NCBI GenBank assembly: GCA_002633005.1 | Contig: NMRA01000811.1 | Coordinates: 1 to 64,000, forward strand | Reading direction: 5' to 3' | Origin: Phoronis australis | Lineage: Eukaryota; Phoronida; Phoronidae | DNA: 64,000 nucleotides | Part shown: piece by piece, positions 36,201-51,200 of the stretch | Numbering within the stretch: the stretch's first letter is position 1 | How the letters are laid out: each line of letters begins with the position of its first letter | Notes under the pieces: generated by a model | What the model was told of the DNA's origin: nothing | Database searches by the model: none | Seen by the model: the letters and a program-made list of their open reading frames with translations, nothing else | Position numbers and translations under genes: made by a program

Positions 36201-39200
36201 GCCTTTGACTTCTCGGTTGTTGAACGATGTGATCTTCAGGTACTCACTGTGCCTGGCTTATAACTTTAGAGTTCAGGCAGGATGTTTTACAACACAATAC
36301 TCTTTATGTTTAAAATCAGTCGAAAGTAAGCTTGACTGTCGAGCTATTTCAGAAAGGGATGCAAACCCACTCAACTGACTACTAATTTAAAACTCGGCTG
36401 GCATTTATGGAAAAGTTCAACTACTCTCATTCGGAAATCCATCGCTCAATTTTGTTCCCAAAACGGTTATTCTAGAGAGGGAATATTATAAGACCGATCT
36501 GATGATTGTAAAATGTCTAAATCAGTTTTTTGTTTTTTAGATGACTAAACAGGTCGAAATGCACCGTTAAGTTTCTTCTTTTTCTCGCTGTCCAAATGTT
36601 GGCATTAAATTTGTTGAGTGCATGTTTGTTAAGAATTGCCACACACGCTTAACGTTTTCCAATCCTGGTTGAAGTGCTTCTTATAAAACATGAGTGATCC
36701 ACCCTTATAGGAAATTAGTTGATAGAAGTGTGAACTTTTGTGGAATTAAAGTCTGGATTGCTTTGGAGTACAAGTCTAATCTTAGAATGTGAGTGGAATC
36801 TCAGATTGCGTGCAACCTAAAATGTTTGGGGGTGCTAATTGCGTGTGAAAGCCAGTTCCTTCTGAACCAAGATCCTTAAAGCCTTGCAATAGCATTAAAC
36901 AGCAGTCTTGAGCTTGTCACTGGTGCCACCTATTGAGACATTCCGTGTTTGGTAAACCAGTAGAACTGTTAGTTTTTCATGCATGAATTGTTAGGAAATT
37001 CGAGTTAGAAATTTGTCTTTGTGCAAAGTGATGGGGATTTTGAAACTTCAAGACACTTTTGTTGTAAATACCACTGGCTTGGCTGTGTAAAAGTAGACTT
37101 AAACACTTCAAGAATGTCAGTGGCCAGTTTTTCATCTCACCTTGTAGCAAATAAGTATTTTTGGTAAATCTGGATTAGCCTGAGCTTTCAGTAGCCTGAC
37201 CGTCTATTTGTCTTCAACTGGCCTGCCTGCCTGCTACCGTGTCATTTAGTTTGTATTGTCTCCATTCTAGGCAAGAGAAAGAGGAAAGGTAAAGAGACCC
37301 CAGGTGATGACAAGACAGTGTCATCCACCCCTGTGCCTCCAGAAGAGCCCGAACAAGCCGAGCCCGAGCCCGTGGAGGAGGAACTGGCTCCAGCCACACC
37401 CAAACCACCCCAAACAGTAAGAGTTGTTGAGTTGTTGAGTCAGATAATACTGTGATCTCTTGTCTGTGTTTGCATCCGCACATCGTTACGTCATTATTCA
37501 CTAACGACACCTGGCCCAGTTATCTGGTGTTATTTCCGGCAAGTACGTCATGTGCTAATCTGGGTCGGCTGGTAGTACCATTGCTAAAAGCACTGACGAT
37601 ACCAACAGTTCTACTATTTTAAGAGTTTGAACAGTGTTTCAATGCCGGAAGTATTATTTCGCTTTTGTTACAGTACTGGACAGTAAAACAAATGCGAGAA
37701 TTTCCCGTCACAATACACTAACCGGAAACTGCAACAGATAATTTAGGAAAGTGGTGCCACCTCTTGGATAGCACAGAAGAAAATGTCGGAGTTGCAAATC
37801 TTGTCTATAATCTATGCTCAGAAGAAACGAATTTGTTCCTCAGTTATTGCCTTCCAATCATATAGGCAGAGACACTGAGTAGCTCTATGCAACTGAACAC
37901 CAACAGATGATGCTTTATTGGAAATTTGTAGTACTCAATGTAGTAAATGTATGATGTAATGTGTTACAGAAAATCATCATGCAGAAGGTGTTGCGTACGT
38001 ACATGTTCATGTGCTACAACCAGCTACCAGAGGATGTGGCAGCCACAGACTCTGTCTTCTTCCTCCGCAACACTCCAGGTATGGTGCCCCTACCCAACAC
38101 TTTGGACGAGGCACGCCAGATATTACCTGCCATGATCGAGATGGGCGTACTCAACGGGCACACATTAGTCATGTTGGAAAATGTTATTACNGCAGGTGAG
38201 TGATGGTTGTCGGGGTGATTTAGTTACTGTTAGTGACGATTGAGATGGGAGTACTCAATCGGCAAACATTGGTCATGTTTTAGAGAATACAATATGGTAC
38301 TTGACCACAGCATCAAGCAATTATATAGGAGTTCTCTCTGAAGTAAAGCGACCTCTTGTGTACACATTGTATATTAAATATTTGTTGTCATTTCAGGTGT
38401 TCATGCCTTTGCTGTCCATCCACCAACAGAAGTCTGGAGAATCATCAGCCCAGGCCGCAGTGCCCTCTTCAGCACGTTTGTCCAGGGCTGGCACATCCGA
38501 CTCAAAGGCAGCCATGGAGGCAGACTCTGAGAACCTTGCTGAGGGGGAGGAGATGAAAATGGACATTGCCGAGTCGCGTGCCAAGGCTCTACTTCGCGAT
38601 GAGTTCTTGATCAACATGCAGAAATTTGCTGCTGGCATCAACCGTACGATTCAACAGATTGAGGGCGAAGTTCGTCTGGAAGTGCCAGATATTGAGTTGA
38701 GTGACGACATGGCAGAGAATCTAAACAACCCCGAACTGATTGCTGAAATTGAGCAGATATGTCAGGGCTGGGGCAAGCAGGTCTCTGATGCCCTGGATGA
38801 TATACTAAAGAAGACGCCTCAGGGCAACGGGCCTCTGGCCGAAATTGATTTCTGGCGCGAGCGTAACGGGGCGCTCAGTGCACTTATAGAGCAGCTGAAA
38901 TCTCCAAAGGTGCAGAGGATTTTCAACATTTACAATCAACTGGAAACTGCTGTAGACTATCAAAGAGCCGATCTGAACAAGTACCATACTGAGGCTAAAG
39001 ACAACGTGCGCTTTCTTTCCACACTGGAGCGCCACTTTAAGAATATCACCCATGGTGCGACATTCCACGTTGTCATAGAAACACTTCCGTCCATGATGAA
39101 TGCTCTCCGTATGGTCTGGATTATCTCGAGACACTATAACAGAGACGAGCGCATGATCCCCCTGATGGAAAGAATTGCCTGGGAATTGGCGGAGAGGGTA

Positions 39201-42200
39201 GCAAGAGTTATCAACATTCGAACAATTTTTAAGTAAGTTTGTTTCTCTCTCAGTGAAGGTTTTTCAATTCTTTGAGCAAGTATTAGTTGTTGAAGCGGGT
39301 GTTGTATAAACAAACAGTTAAGTCACAAATTTTTGGAAAATCAGATTACTTAAGAACCTAGTGATTTGTATTAAATTTTAAAGTTTATTTTATGTATTTT
39401 GATTTTAGCTGGTGATTGAAAATACTCATTTTTAAGGTTTTAATTCAACCAATGACATAAACCAGTCTGTTGTGTCCTGCATAGGTGCTCAAACATGTTT
39501 ACTGAACAATGTGTTGAAAACTGCTGCAGAGTAAACTTGCCATTGTTGGCAATGCTCTGATTGGTCGTAATAGTAGTTTCTATGGCAACGTTTTGTAGCG
39601 ATGGCCCTGATGAGGTGAAGAGAAAGACTGCTGAAGCAGGGAAGATGCTGGAACTCTGGAAGAAGGCTTACTTTGACGTGCGCGCAAAGATTGAGGCATC
39701 AGGCCGTGACTCACGATGGGAGTTTGACAGGAAGAGGCTGTTTGAGCGTACTGAGTACATGGCAAATATTTGTGCTGACCTCTACAAAGTGGCACAGGTC
39801 AGGGGTCATTGCAGACTTTTTCATATGGCACATTTTGACTGACTTCCTGTAGAGTTAAAACTGATGAGACATCTTTTCTTCGCTGTCTTGTCATCACCAC
39901 TCCCTTCTTTAAGTCTGTCTTCTAATAACTTGCTTTCTATTGGTCAGTTTATGGTGAACGTGGTTACTAGTTCTGTTGTTACTAGAATTAGCTTTACTAT
40001 CAGTGTAACTTTCTACTATTGTCATTTTGTAGTTGATGCAAGATTATTGGTATGTGCATATCATCAAGCACGTCATATATTTTCGTTATTTTTTCTTGTT
40101 CAAATAAGAAATGACGTACGTTACAAATCTGAAGTTTCTGCTCTAAAGGTGTTATTCACGTTTTGCATGTTTTAGGTATTGGAAGAGTTTTACAACATTT
40201 TTGGTCCTGAGCTCAAGGCTGTTACTGGCGACCCAAAACGTATAGAGGATGTGTTGAAGAGAGTGGACGCTCTGGTTAACCCCCTTCAAGAGGTAATGCC
40301 TGTTGACATGGCATGCTGTAGGTCATAAGATCTGGTCCCTTTTTAGTTTCCTTGGGATTAGTGGATAATGGTCTGATACAACGTGCCCACATTTTTAGAG
40401 CAGTTGATGCCCGTTATTCAGTGAAGAAAACTGGTTCTGAAAATGCGGGCATGTTATATCAGACTATTAGCCACCATTGAGTAGATTAATAAATTTGAAA
40501 AGTCAAACACAAAGTGCAGTACATGATTGACAAAAGTAACTGGACAAAGTACTGTTTCTTCCATCATGATGCCTTATTCTGTGAACAGCAAAGATAATTG
40601 TTAATAACTGTTTTTAAGTTTCATGTCAATTCCCTTTCACTCTCAGTCATGAGGGATGACTAATCTAACGATGAATTTGTCTTCCGCCCTGCCATCATGA
40701 CAGAGAATTCTGGGTCGTTTTGTCTAGTGAATACTATTTGCTTGTACTGTACTTTCATTTCAAGACCTAAATGCTGCCATGGTGGTGTTTGTGGTAATCT
40801 AGTAGATAATTTGTTTGTGTTGTAATGGCTTAGTATGAAGTATATCTTCTAAAAACAGGTCTTAGATAACAGCTGTTTTGACTTTGGCTTACTCTGTCAT
40901 GCTTAATGCACTTAGCATATAATTTTGTTGTTTTTAAATGTTTAGGTGGAGTTTGATCCATTTAGCATAAGGTCTCAGGGGTCGTGGAAAACTGTCATGG
41001 ACTGGTTCAATAAAGAGGTGACCTCTATTGAGAACGAGGCCAAGAACTTCATCGATCAGTCCTTCAAGACTCTTCGCTCTGCTGAGGGTGCGTTTGACAT
41101 GCTGCTCAACTTTCGGCACATTAGGTCACGTGATGCCATCAACAAGCAAATGATGATGAAGTTCAATGACATTTTGAGGCAGTATGAAAAAGAGGTAAGG
41201 ATATTATAAGAAGGAGGCAAAACCGTTTGACGGTGGTTTTGAGTTTAACATGTATTTGAGTGTGTGGCAAAAGGTGAAGTTTGCTTTTGTTTTTTATTAG
41301 CCATTTTAGTGGGCATTAGTTATTTCACAGCATGGCTGTTTTTTTGTAAAACGTCATTTTAAATAACTTCTGTTTTGAGAAATGTTTCGTATCATTTTTC
41401 ATCAGTTTGTGTCTTGGATTTAAGAGCTTCTTTTTACACTGCAGGTTATTAGTGTTACCTGTTTCCTACTTAACACTTCGGAAGTTTGCAAGAATGGCGA
41501 AAGGTATATGTCACGAAGTCAAACTTCTGATTATTTGCCTCTGAGTTAGTGCTGCTCAATGTTTCGTGTGATCTTGTCCATTTCCAGGTTGACACTATGA
41601 ACGCCCTCTATCAGAAGCACAAAGAGAACCCTCCACTGCATAAGAACCAGCCACCAGTAGCTGGCACTATCCACTGGGAACGGTCACTGTTCTATCGCAT
41701 GAAGCATACCATTATTCGCTTCCAGACAATGGAAGAAATGATGACAAGCGAGCAGGGAAAGGCGGTGAGTGGGATTTAATATGCTCATCAACACTATTTC
41801 ATAATTGTAGCCGGAGCAGATTGGGTGGACATTAAATTTTCATGTGATAGTGGTGTTGACAAGGGAGTTGTCACTTGATGTTCACAAACATTTTCAGTGT
41901 TTCATGTTGTAATCTACTGCACCAACATGTGCGACTATGTACCGTAAACACTGTCATTTTTATAGCTATTCAAAAAATTAATCATGTTCTTTGTTGTAAA
42001 TGTCTGCACAACAACATTTTTGGGTTATAGTCAGACATAACATGCCCACATTTTGAGAACCATATTTCTCCACTGAATAAGATGCATCAAACTAGTTCTC
42101 AAACCGTGGGCACGTTATATTCTACTATTACCCATTTTTGATCTCGCTATTTCTGATAAAAAGAGCTAACAGCAACGATGTTAAATGTGCAGGCTCGAGC

Positions 42201-45200
42201 ACACTACCTGAGTGTAGCCAAGCAGATGAAGGCATTTGAAGACGAGTTATACATTGTGTGGCGTGAACATGTTGAGCACATTCTACCGTCGCTACTTAAG
42301 AGGAACCTGCTGGCTAAACCAGTGGAGAAGGGTGTGATAGTGAAGGCTGAGGTGGATGAGCAAGCAAGAGAAGGAAGCCTTCATCCAAGTATGTATACGT
42401 GCTCGTCAAGATTCTGATCACTTTTAATTTCTAATTTTTGATTACCAACAGGAAAAATGTTAGTGATGAAGTTTTAAGGTTTTAGTCATGTGTCATAGTC
42501 TGCAGTGGAAGATTTGAATTGCTTTATAATTTTATTTGCAAATTTTGACTTTTGCTAAAATTATTCGTTTTATAGATTCTGCCCTTCATTCTGAAATAGA
42601 CCACAGTTTAATCAAATGCATGACGAACCTTTCTGGAAAACTTTCTTTATTTTTTGTGATAATTATGTTATTATTTTTTCTATTGTTTTAAACCATGTTA
42701 GCGCCTGAGTTGGTATGTGTTGTTGTTTGTTAAGGTGGCAGTAAGTCTATTGTGGATTTAGACGACGATGATTTGGCTGATGATAAAAAGGCCGGTATGT
42801 CTGAGTGTGATGTGAACTTACTCTGAATTCTGTACTCCTCCACTGACTAACAGTGACATGTTTTAGACTTTTATTAGTCGTATTGAGCATGTTATCGGGC
42901 ACACACAAATGTGCTTCGAGACTGATCAACATGGCATTACTAGTTGCCAATTATCTTCTCCCAAATACAGTGCAGCTGTTGAAAAAAAATGTATAGTGTT
43001 ATTTTGGCTTACATCAAAAGTTGCCCTGTAAAAATAATGCAATAGTTTGTTAGTAAAGCACATACATGTCCCAGCCGTATTGTCATGTGTAGTCTGCCTT
43101 ACTGGTCAGTAATGCTGTCCCAGCCGTATTGTCATGCGTAGTCTGTTCGTCTGCATGCTCAACATGACTAAATGCTAAATAACCATGACTAAATAATCTC
43201 TTCTTCAATTCTCTGTCAGGTACATCAAACTATCTCGGTCTGCATCATTTATTTCCTGCCTTGATTGCCTATCAGAGTAGTAGCCTGCATTGCTTTTCTG
43301 TCACTGACAGTAGCCTCTAGTTCTTTTCTGGTTTCTGCTTTACGTACTCACAGGTCACAAACTTTAAACATACGTGAATTGATTCCATGACTGTTGGTAA
43401 GATTTTGATCAATCTTTCAACAAATTTGTTTTTGTGTGTCTCGCAACAGAACATGATATGCTTTTTTTCAGACGTGATCAATCGATTCACTATTCTATGT
43501 AATTCTTTTCTAATGTTAATTAGATCTAAGCTCTCATTACCATTGTTTTTATTGTGTATCTTAGATCTTCCTTAATTGTTTACTAATCTGGTTTTACTGC
43601 ATCATAGAGAAATAATTCGGTGTTCATAGTAGGGTTTAATCTGTAGGTGTTGAAATCGAGTTTGCTTTTGTGAATAATATGACATTGAATTTTGTCTTGT
43701 TAGTGCTTGTAGCATTACGTGTGTGATATAACTGTATGTCTATTTGCTGTGGCCAATTAGCATGAATTGTGTTCTTAGCTAAGTACTAATTCTGTAGACT
43801 TGATCATTTGTAGTGACTTCATCTAGGTCAGGGTCGCCACGGCAACAGTCCGCCAAACAAAAACACGAGGTCGAACTCGAAGAAGGTACCGTCAGATCAG
43901 CCGATGTCCTCCTGTGTCTTCCCAACTATTTCTGTTTATGTGCTCCTCGCTGTCACCTCTCCATTTGTGTCACACTGTCTTCACACTTTGTCACTTTTGG
44001 TGTTTTTTGAGTTTTAAACACGTGTTCAGCATCACGCCTTGGCACAAACGTCATGGGATTCTCCGCGGCCAGCCAACTGTGAAGTACTGCTGGACTTCAA
44101 CGTTAACCAAACAAGAAATCACTGTCCGGTTTTATTCAATTATTTGAGGCTGTCTGTTGGTCATGTCCAGATAAAATCTTTTTGTAAGTCAACATGTTCA
44201 CCAATCTTTCATACTTAAGTTGGATCTTTGCACTTCGACCTTTACTCTGTAAGATTTTTTGTTTTAACTTGTAATTAAACCATTTACAAATAAAACAGTC
44301 TGAATGTAATCATAAATACAATGCATTTTGGGAGTAGCCGTAGATAAGTGTCCACACCCAGCATTATCCCCTGAATCCTCCCATAGATGGCAGCAGCAGC
44401 TATTTTCAATTTCATTCCCTCACCTTTTTGAAACCTAGTTCCCTTGCTTTAATTGATGACATCTCATCAAGTTAAAGCAGGCAATTGTCTTCACCAGTCT
44501 TCAATATTTGTTGTTACACTCTCTGTGTTTCCTCGAGTTTCTACATCTGTCCTTTCTGTCTCAAGATTTTAAGACACGTTTTACTTTGGATGTTACACAG
44601 TGAATGATTGCTGACGCACATGTGATTAAATGTAATTTTTGAAGCATTTTTGATGCTTTAGAAGTTTGTTAAATAAACTTCATTCACCTGAATTGCTTCA
44701 TCTCAATTTATTACTCGTCAAATTTTAAACAGTCTATGATCCTGATGAAAAGGTGAGCAACATTGAATTAGCAAAATGTGTGTGTACTGTTGAAATCTAA
44801 CAGCATGTACTTAAGATTATAATGAAATAGTCCGCTGGTCTAATGGGTTGAATCAACGCAAGTTCTGAAATGAGTGATCCGTGTTTGCATGAAAAGCATG
44901 TACTTTGTTATTTGGCCTAAGTCTAAGAGAATGTTACTGCTACACTGTACACCTTTGGCTTAACCGGCCACTGTGTCCAGTCACTTGACCACTGTCCTTC
45001 TGTTGTAGTGAAAGACGAAGGCAACGTTAAGTATGTTGTGGACTTTGACCCTGAACTAGCGGAAATCATAACAGAGACTCGATACATGGAGCAGCTGGGA
45101 CTGAGCGTTCCTGAACTGGCCAGAAATGTGGCTCTGCAGGTAAATTGAGTTTATATGAATATGTAAATCTTGAACTGGTCAGCATGCCACCTGTTGGCCA

Positions 45201-48200
45201 CATGTAGTGATAAACTTAGTTGGTTGTAACCGGTAAGAATTTGCACCGCTAGTGGAAAGTCCTTCGTTCGAGCCCCGGTTGAGACAGAAACTGATGTTTT
45301 CAGACTTAACTATAGGTCACGTGATGTGTCCAACATATGAGTTGTACCATGTCAATGCACTGATTTGTAACAGCACAATTGTGTACACAGATAGTGGAAT
45401 TATTTTAACTCGTTGGCTTGTCGGTTGCCGTGTAATGTTGCAAATTAACTTACATTAATTTGGAGCTTATGTCTCTGCTATCCTGAGCTGAGTCTTATCC
45501 CAGACACTTAGTTGTTGATATTTGCTGGTCAAGCATACTGCATTGTAAAACGATTGGTTGACTCAAGTTTGTTGGCGAAAATTTACGGTGTTTCTGTCCA
45601 GGATTGTATTTTGTGAGTACTTTGGTGGTGTGACTGATGTTACTTTTGTTTTTAAACAGGAAGAGAAATACATCAAGTATGTTGATGGCTTGAAACAGAT
45701 GTTAGACAGATATCACAATGTTATCTCTTCACTCGATCAGGCTGAGGTAAATTGTCTTGTAGTTTCAGTTATTGCTTTCGCCAGTCTTTTTTGTCTACCG
45801 AATTTCAAACTTGTTTTTTGTGAACCTCATGACATTAGATCTGCGGTGTTAGGGTAGAGTCATAAACATTCACTATGATATCTTTCTAATGCCTCATCTC
45901 CTGCTGACTGCTGTTAATTTAATAAGTATTATTGAGACTCCTATCGCTTTTATTGATTCTAGATGTAACACAATCAGAACGTTTGTTCCAGATTGTTGCC
46001 ATGGTTTCACGCACGTTGCGTTGTGATGGTAGAAATTTATTTTGAAACGCCAAAGAAATGTTTTAGTTTACTCCATACGTGCAGTTCTTGAATATCACTT
46101 TTAAATCTTGTAGTCTCAACTGTTGGAAGATCACATGAAACTATTGCGACGTGTCATCCGACCTGGTGCTAAACGACTCAACTGGAACTCACTGGGTATT
46201 GGAGACTTTGTGGGAAAGTGTACCGCTGTAAGTAGGACAACATGTAACATTGACTATACATAAACGGACATGGATATACAATAATTAGTATAGTTGGGAG
46301 GCAGACCCTCCCTCAAACAGATTTCATCAAAACACATTGCTATAATCACTGTTTCTGATCTTTTTTCTCACCTGTTCATATTCACAGAAAACTTCTACAG
46401 TTCTCTGTATGTCTTTCGTAACGTCAGTGTTGGAAAAATGATGACGCACAGTAAAAATACTAGCAAATATATTCTAGTATGTTGCACTACCATATCTATC
46501 AAAGGGAGCTGTCTTATGATGTAAAAGTTTTCCGTGAATATGAACGGGTGAGGAAAGAGTTCTGCAACGATGACTATAGTTTTTAATGAATTGTGAGACC
46601 TTGCTGCAATGAATGTCCAGTATGTACTGTGTAATCATTGTCAAACAAAGTTTTGTTGAACACGACGTTCCATCTGTAATCAGTCAGTAGGACACTGGAT
46701 TTTACTGCATTTTGCTCTGACTTGTTTAATTGAGTGGTTACTGGTTTGAAGTAGTTTTCTTTGTGTGTGTGGGATTGAGTACTTATGTTTTTTTCATGAT
46801 TGCCCATTATGGAACTTCCCTGAAGATGTCTCATAAGAGATACAAAGTACCAGACAATTGCATTGTATATATTCTCGTTATGTGATTTGAATATGAAGCC
46901 TGTAATATTGACTTCTCGTGCTTTCCTCACTGACATGAGCCGGGGTAATATTTTACGTCAACTGACGCCTAACACAAGCTCAGCCTGCCACCAATCGTAG
47001 CGTTTATTTATTAAGGTCATTAATTACAAATGGAACGTCGTGTTCAACGAAACTTGTCTCAAGGAAAATTTGCTGCCAAGGTATTCTAATGTCAGACATA
47101 GAAAAACCAATTAAACTTATTTGTGTTATGTCTTCGCAGGCCATCGCCAAGTTTGAGTCCCTGGTGAACCAGATCCAGAAGAACGCTGCAGACATCAACT
47201 CCAGACTGGAGACCATCGAGACGGCAGATCTGTTCAGGGGTCCACCACCAAAACATGGCACACTGCCCAACTGCAAGGTTTGTTAATATGTCACATGACC
47301 ATGCTCCTCTTGATGTGAGCTATGTAAAATTGTGAATGAGCTAACCCCTTCATGAATTGAACCCCCATAGACCATGATTTAGAAAAAATTCTAAATATAG
47401 GCCCATAGAGGCGCAATTCAAAATTTCTATGATTTAGAGGATTTCTCACAATAAACAGTAGTAGCAAGTGTAAACAAAGAGATTTATTAAGAGAACATGG
47501 TGTAGTTTATTTCAGTATGTCTTACTTATGTACAATTTAAGATAATCAAAAGTACCATTGGTACCCCCATAAACTTTCTTAACAACACAACATATTCCAT
47601 GTCGACGTCTCTGGTACATTTTCCACATAGGCCGAGACTTGTATTCTGGGTACCAAAATGGTAAAAAATGTGCCATTTATCATATAATATAGTCCCTGTG
47701 GCTTGCTACCAAAAATTCCCAATCAATGGGAATTTTGGGACTGAAATTTGGCATAGGCTTCTTTCAATGCATGAACGTCTGCCACTTATTGAATTTTGAC
47801 TTTGCTGCATACAGTTCTCAGCTTTTGATATTAAGTGAACACACCACATTTATAATTATAACTCATATAAATCACTGCATAATCTTGGAAGAATTTGCTG
47901 AAGCCATTTCAATGTAGATGTGTCACTTTACTGGGCTACAGCTGGCAATACTAATCTGTTTCGTGTCTACAATTTCAGGAGTACTTCGAGTTTGTGGAGG
48001 TAGAACGGTTCAAAGTGTTTGAGAATCTGTCTCGTAAGTACCGCGCTATTGGTCCATTGCTGACCAAGATGGAGGGCTTGGTGGTCAACACAAACACGGG
48101 GAACTCACCCAAGCTGCACCAGTACTATTTCTACTGGGAGAAACGGATATTTGGATCAATCACTAAGGTTAGTCACTCTTTTATTTGTCTGCTGAATCGT

Positions 48201-51200
48201 GTTATTCTGAAACTGTATGCTGGAAGTTTACAGGTTTGACTACCCTAATAGAAAACAACACTATTGCTGCAACAGACTTGAGATTGAAAATTCCAGAAAC
48301 TGTTTATTGCAATGCATTCTATACTTTTATTTTTCCTTCTTTTTGAATGTTAAAGCAAGACGTGTATTTTCTTATTGAAAAAATTGTTGCGAATGTGCTT
48401 TCTAAGTTTGTTAGTGAAAATTTGCCTGTTTGTCTCCAGCTCATCCTTGACAACCTCAGAGTGTACAAACAGTCTGTGGAGAGCAGCAAGCCTCTCTTTG
48501 AAGTGCACACACTGCTGGCGCCACCTGATGTGGTTATTCACCCAGCAGCCAATGAGATTTACAAGCTGGCCCTGCAGTGTATCAGAGACTGTGTGGAGGG
48601 GTGAGTCTACTCCCTACCTGTTAACACTCTTTGTTTGGATTTACAGTAGTTTTAAAAGTATTTTAAGGTTTAATTTTGTTTCTCTTGGAATTGTTGAATA
48701 ACTGTATAGTGGGCAAGAGTTGAGTAGGGACTTTTGAGGGGCGCTGGGCACTTGCAGACAGAAATTGAAGAATGCACCAAAATAAATGTGTATTTTGTAG
48801 ATGGCAGTTTATTGATTTCTGACCTGTCATTCTCAGGACCAAGGTGTTTGTTCGGTGGATGCACGGCTCGTGCATCGAGACGCCACCGCAGAAGATTGAG
48901 GGCGAGGATGAGCCCTACGTGTTCAGCTTCTTCACAGACATATCAGCCAATCCAGAGGTGATTGAACTGATGAGCAGCATCTCAAACGCCATGAAGAACA
49001 CACTGACCAGTCTACAGAGGTACCTGCTCAGGTGGAAGACCTACCGTAGTATATGGCACGTAGACAAGGTGAGGGACGACACTTTGAGGTGTGTGGTGGG
49101 TTGAGCGCTATATAGGCTATGAGGTGTGTTCTGGGTGGCCTGCAGAGGAATTACGATAGAAGACCTTCTGCGTTATTTGTTGGATACGTGATCCAGGCAG
49201 TAAAAATAAAAAAGAGGGCAGGTGGCCTGATGCCTTTTGCAGTACATCAGGCATGTTTAGGCCGCAACGCCTGGTCCATTACACTAATCACCAGGCATTA
49301 GGGGGTAATATGAGATCTGGTCAGGTGTGATGAGTACCTGTAGGTTTGGATAAAAGGTAATACTGTGAGTTTCGGATGCAGCGAATTCTTGTATTCGAGG
49401 GAAAAGGTGTAAAATATGTCTTTTTGGTACGCTACAGCATTTGTTTATTCTTCTCCACTTTCTCTAAGATTCACGTGGGATTTGATTGTGTATTAACTGT
49501 GTTGTAAACCGTAATGTAATAATGTGAAATGTGTAAATTTAATCTTCATCGCTATTATACAGGCAGCAAAAACTGAGAAGTGGTTCTCCAAGGGTCCATC
49601 TGTGGTCAGTTTTGACGAGCGGCTGCAGTACTACTACAAGATCATGGACGAGGTGAACAACCTGTCACTGGTCAAGGATCAGGACTGTATACGTCTACAC
49701 ATGGAGCCCCTGGCTCGAGCTGTCAGGGAACATGCCAAGCAGTGGACAGACGTTTATGGCAAACTGCTGCAGGACTCCGCCAAGGACTCGCTCACTTCAC
49801 TCAAAGACATGCTACAGGTGATTGCCCTGCAACCATTGCAATTTAGTTTGTTGTCCAATCTTGGAAGTGCCAGCAGTTTCATTTCCATTCGCTATTGACA
49901 AGCTTTGGTGGTGTTGTAAAGAATAATTGTTGCGCATTGTTGTTTGGGGCGCAAGGCATCATTTTAGCGTCAATTTTAACAACGTAAATGTGAAACCACA
50001 CATTTCCAAACCTGCAGAACCATTGCTGTTTGGATACAACACCTCGTATTCAACCATAATGGCAAATTCATACATGTAGTGAATTAGCTATAGTAAAATT
50101 TTGTAATTAATACATTGGTCACGGATGTCTTTGAAGTTATTACCAAGTGGCGATCGTTGTCTTATTCTTCGAAATACAGATTTTACCATGTGTTTGAAAT
50201 CATTGCTGGTTACATTTGATGGCGACAAGATGTTAACCGTCAATTTGGGTTTTTTGTGAAGTTTGCTTTCATTATACCTTTAGTTAGCAAAGGGTTTTTA
50301 ATTCTGTTTTATTGTGTTCAGAAAAAGAGCGATGACCTCAAGACTGACCCCGAGACTCTGGATGACCTCAAGTTTGTCTTGTCAACCATATCGAGTATCA
50401 AAAGCATGTCCATGTCAGTGGAGTCCACCATCAGAGATATTCATGAGAGATACCGCACCTTGGCCATGTACAACATACCGGTGGGTTGTCTACGTTTTTA
50501 GTCATGTTCTGCATTTGTAATACACTTCGTACTGATCATCTGATTGGGCAACATTGTCCAGACCTCTGACCCATATCAAAATTTCCACAGATTTTTTTGA
50601 GTGCCTATAAAACCGAGTTTACATGAGATTTTCATGAGTGAATGAAAGTTGTTTACATTCAACATAAAGGAAACATTATTTAATTTCGACTCTTGGACTA
50701 GACAAAAAGCATGTATCGTAAGGTCATTTCAAGAGATGAAAAAGGAGACCGGAGCTTGGTGTAAATAGGTCATTTATTATGACTAGACTAGTGGTTCAAA
50801 GCAATACAGAGAATAAATAAGTTTTAGTAGCAAGATATATATCTTGACAAATGCTATGGTACATTTTTTTCTGAATCTTATAACACATAGGATTTGCTGT
50901 ATGAAGCAGAACATTTGATTTTGCTTTTGTTGAATCAAACATTAAGTGATCAGATTACTGGCTTGTTGGCTTGTCACTTGCCACATGGCTGAGTTGAATT
51001 GTGTGAAGGAATCACATGCTGTATTAATATTAATACACTGAGGTGATCCCTGGTTACAGGAGCGGATCCTGGGTTTTTTAAAAGTGAGGGTCGAATCAAG
51101 GATTTTTTTAAAATGGGGGATCCAACTCAACTATTTGAAAATTCTAGATTTGACATCACTAAAATCAAGGGGAATAAAGGGGGTTCTAGACCCTCTTGAC

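Noticed and set aside
44733-44752. A 20-bp candidate exon (VYDPDEK) between DNAH10 exons 10b and 11
   Set aside because: It ends in phase 0 while the next exon needs phase 1; joining gives an immediate TGA.
45271-45283. A tRNA gene suggested by the B-box-like word
   Set aside because: No A box at the right distance, no cloverleaf and no terminator run of T; at most a SINE remnant.
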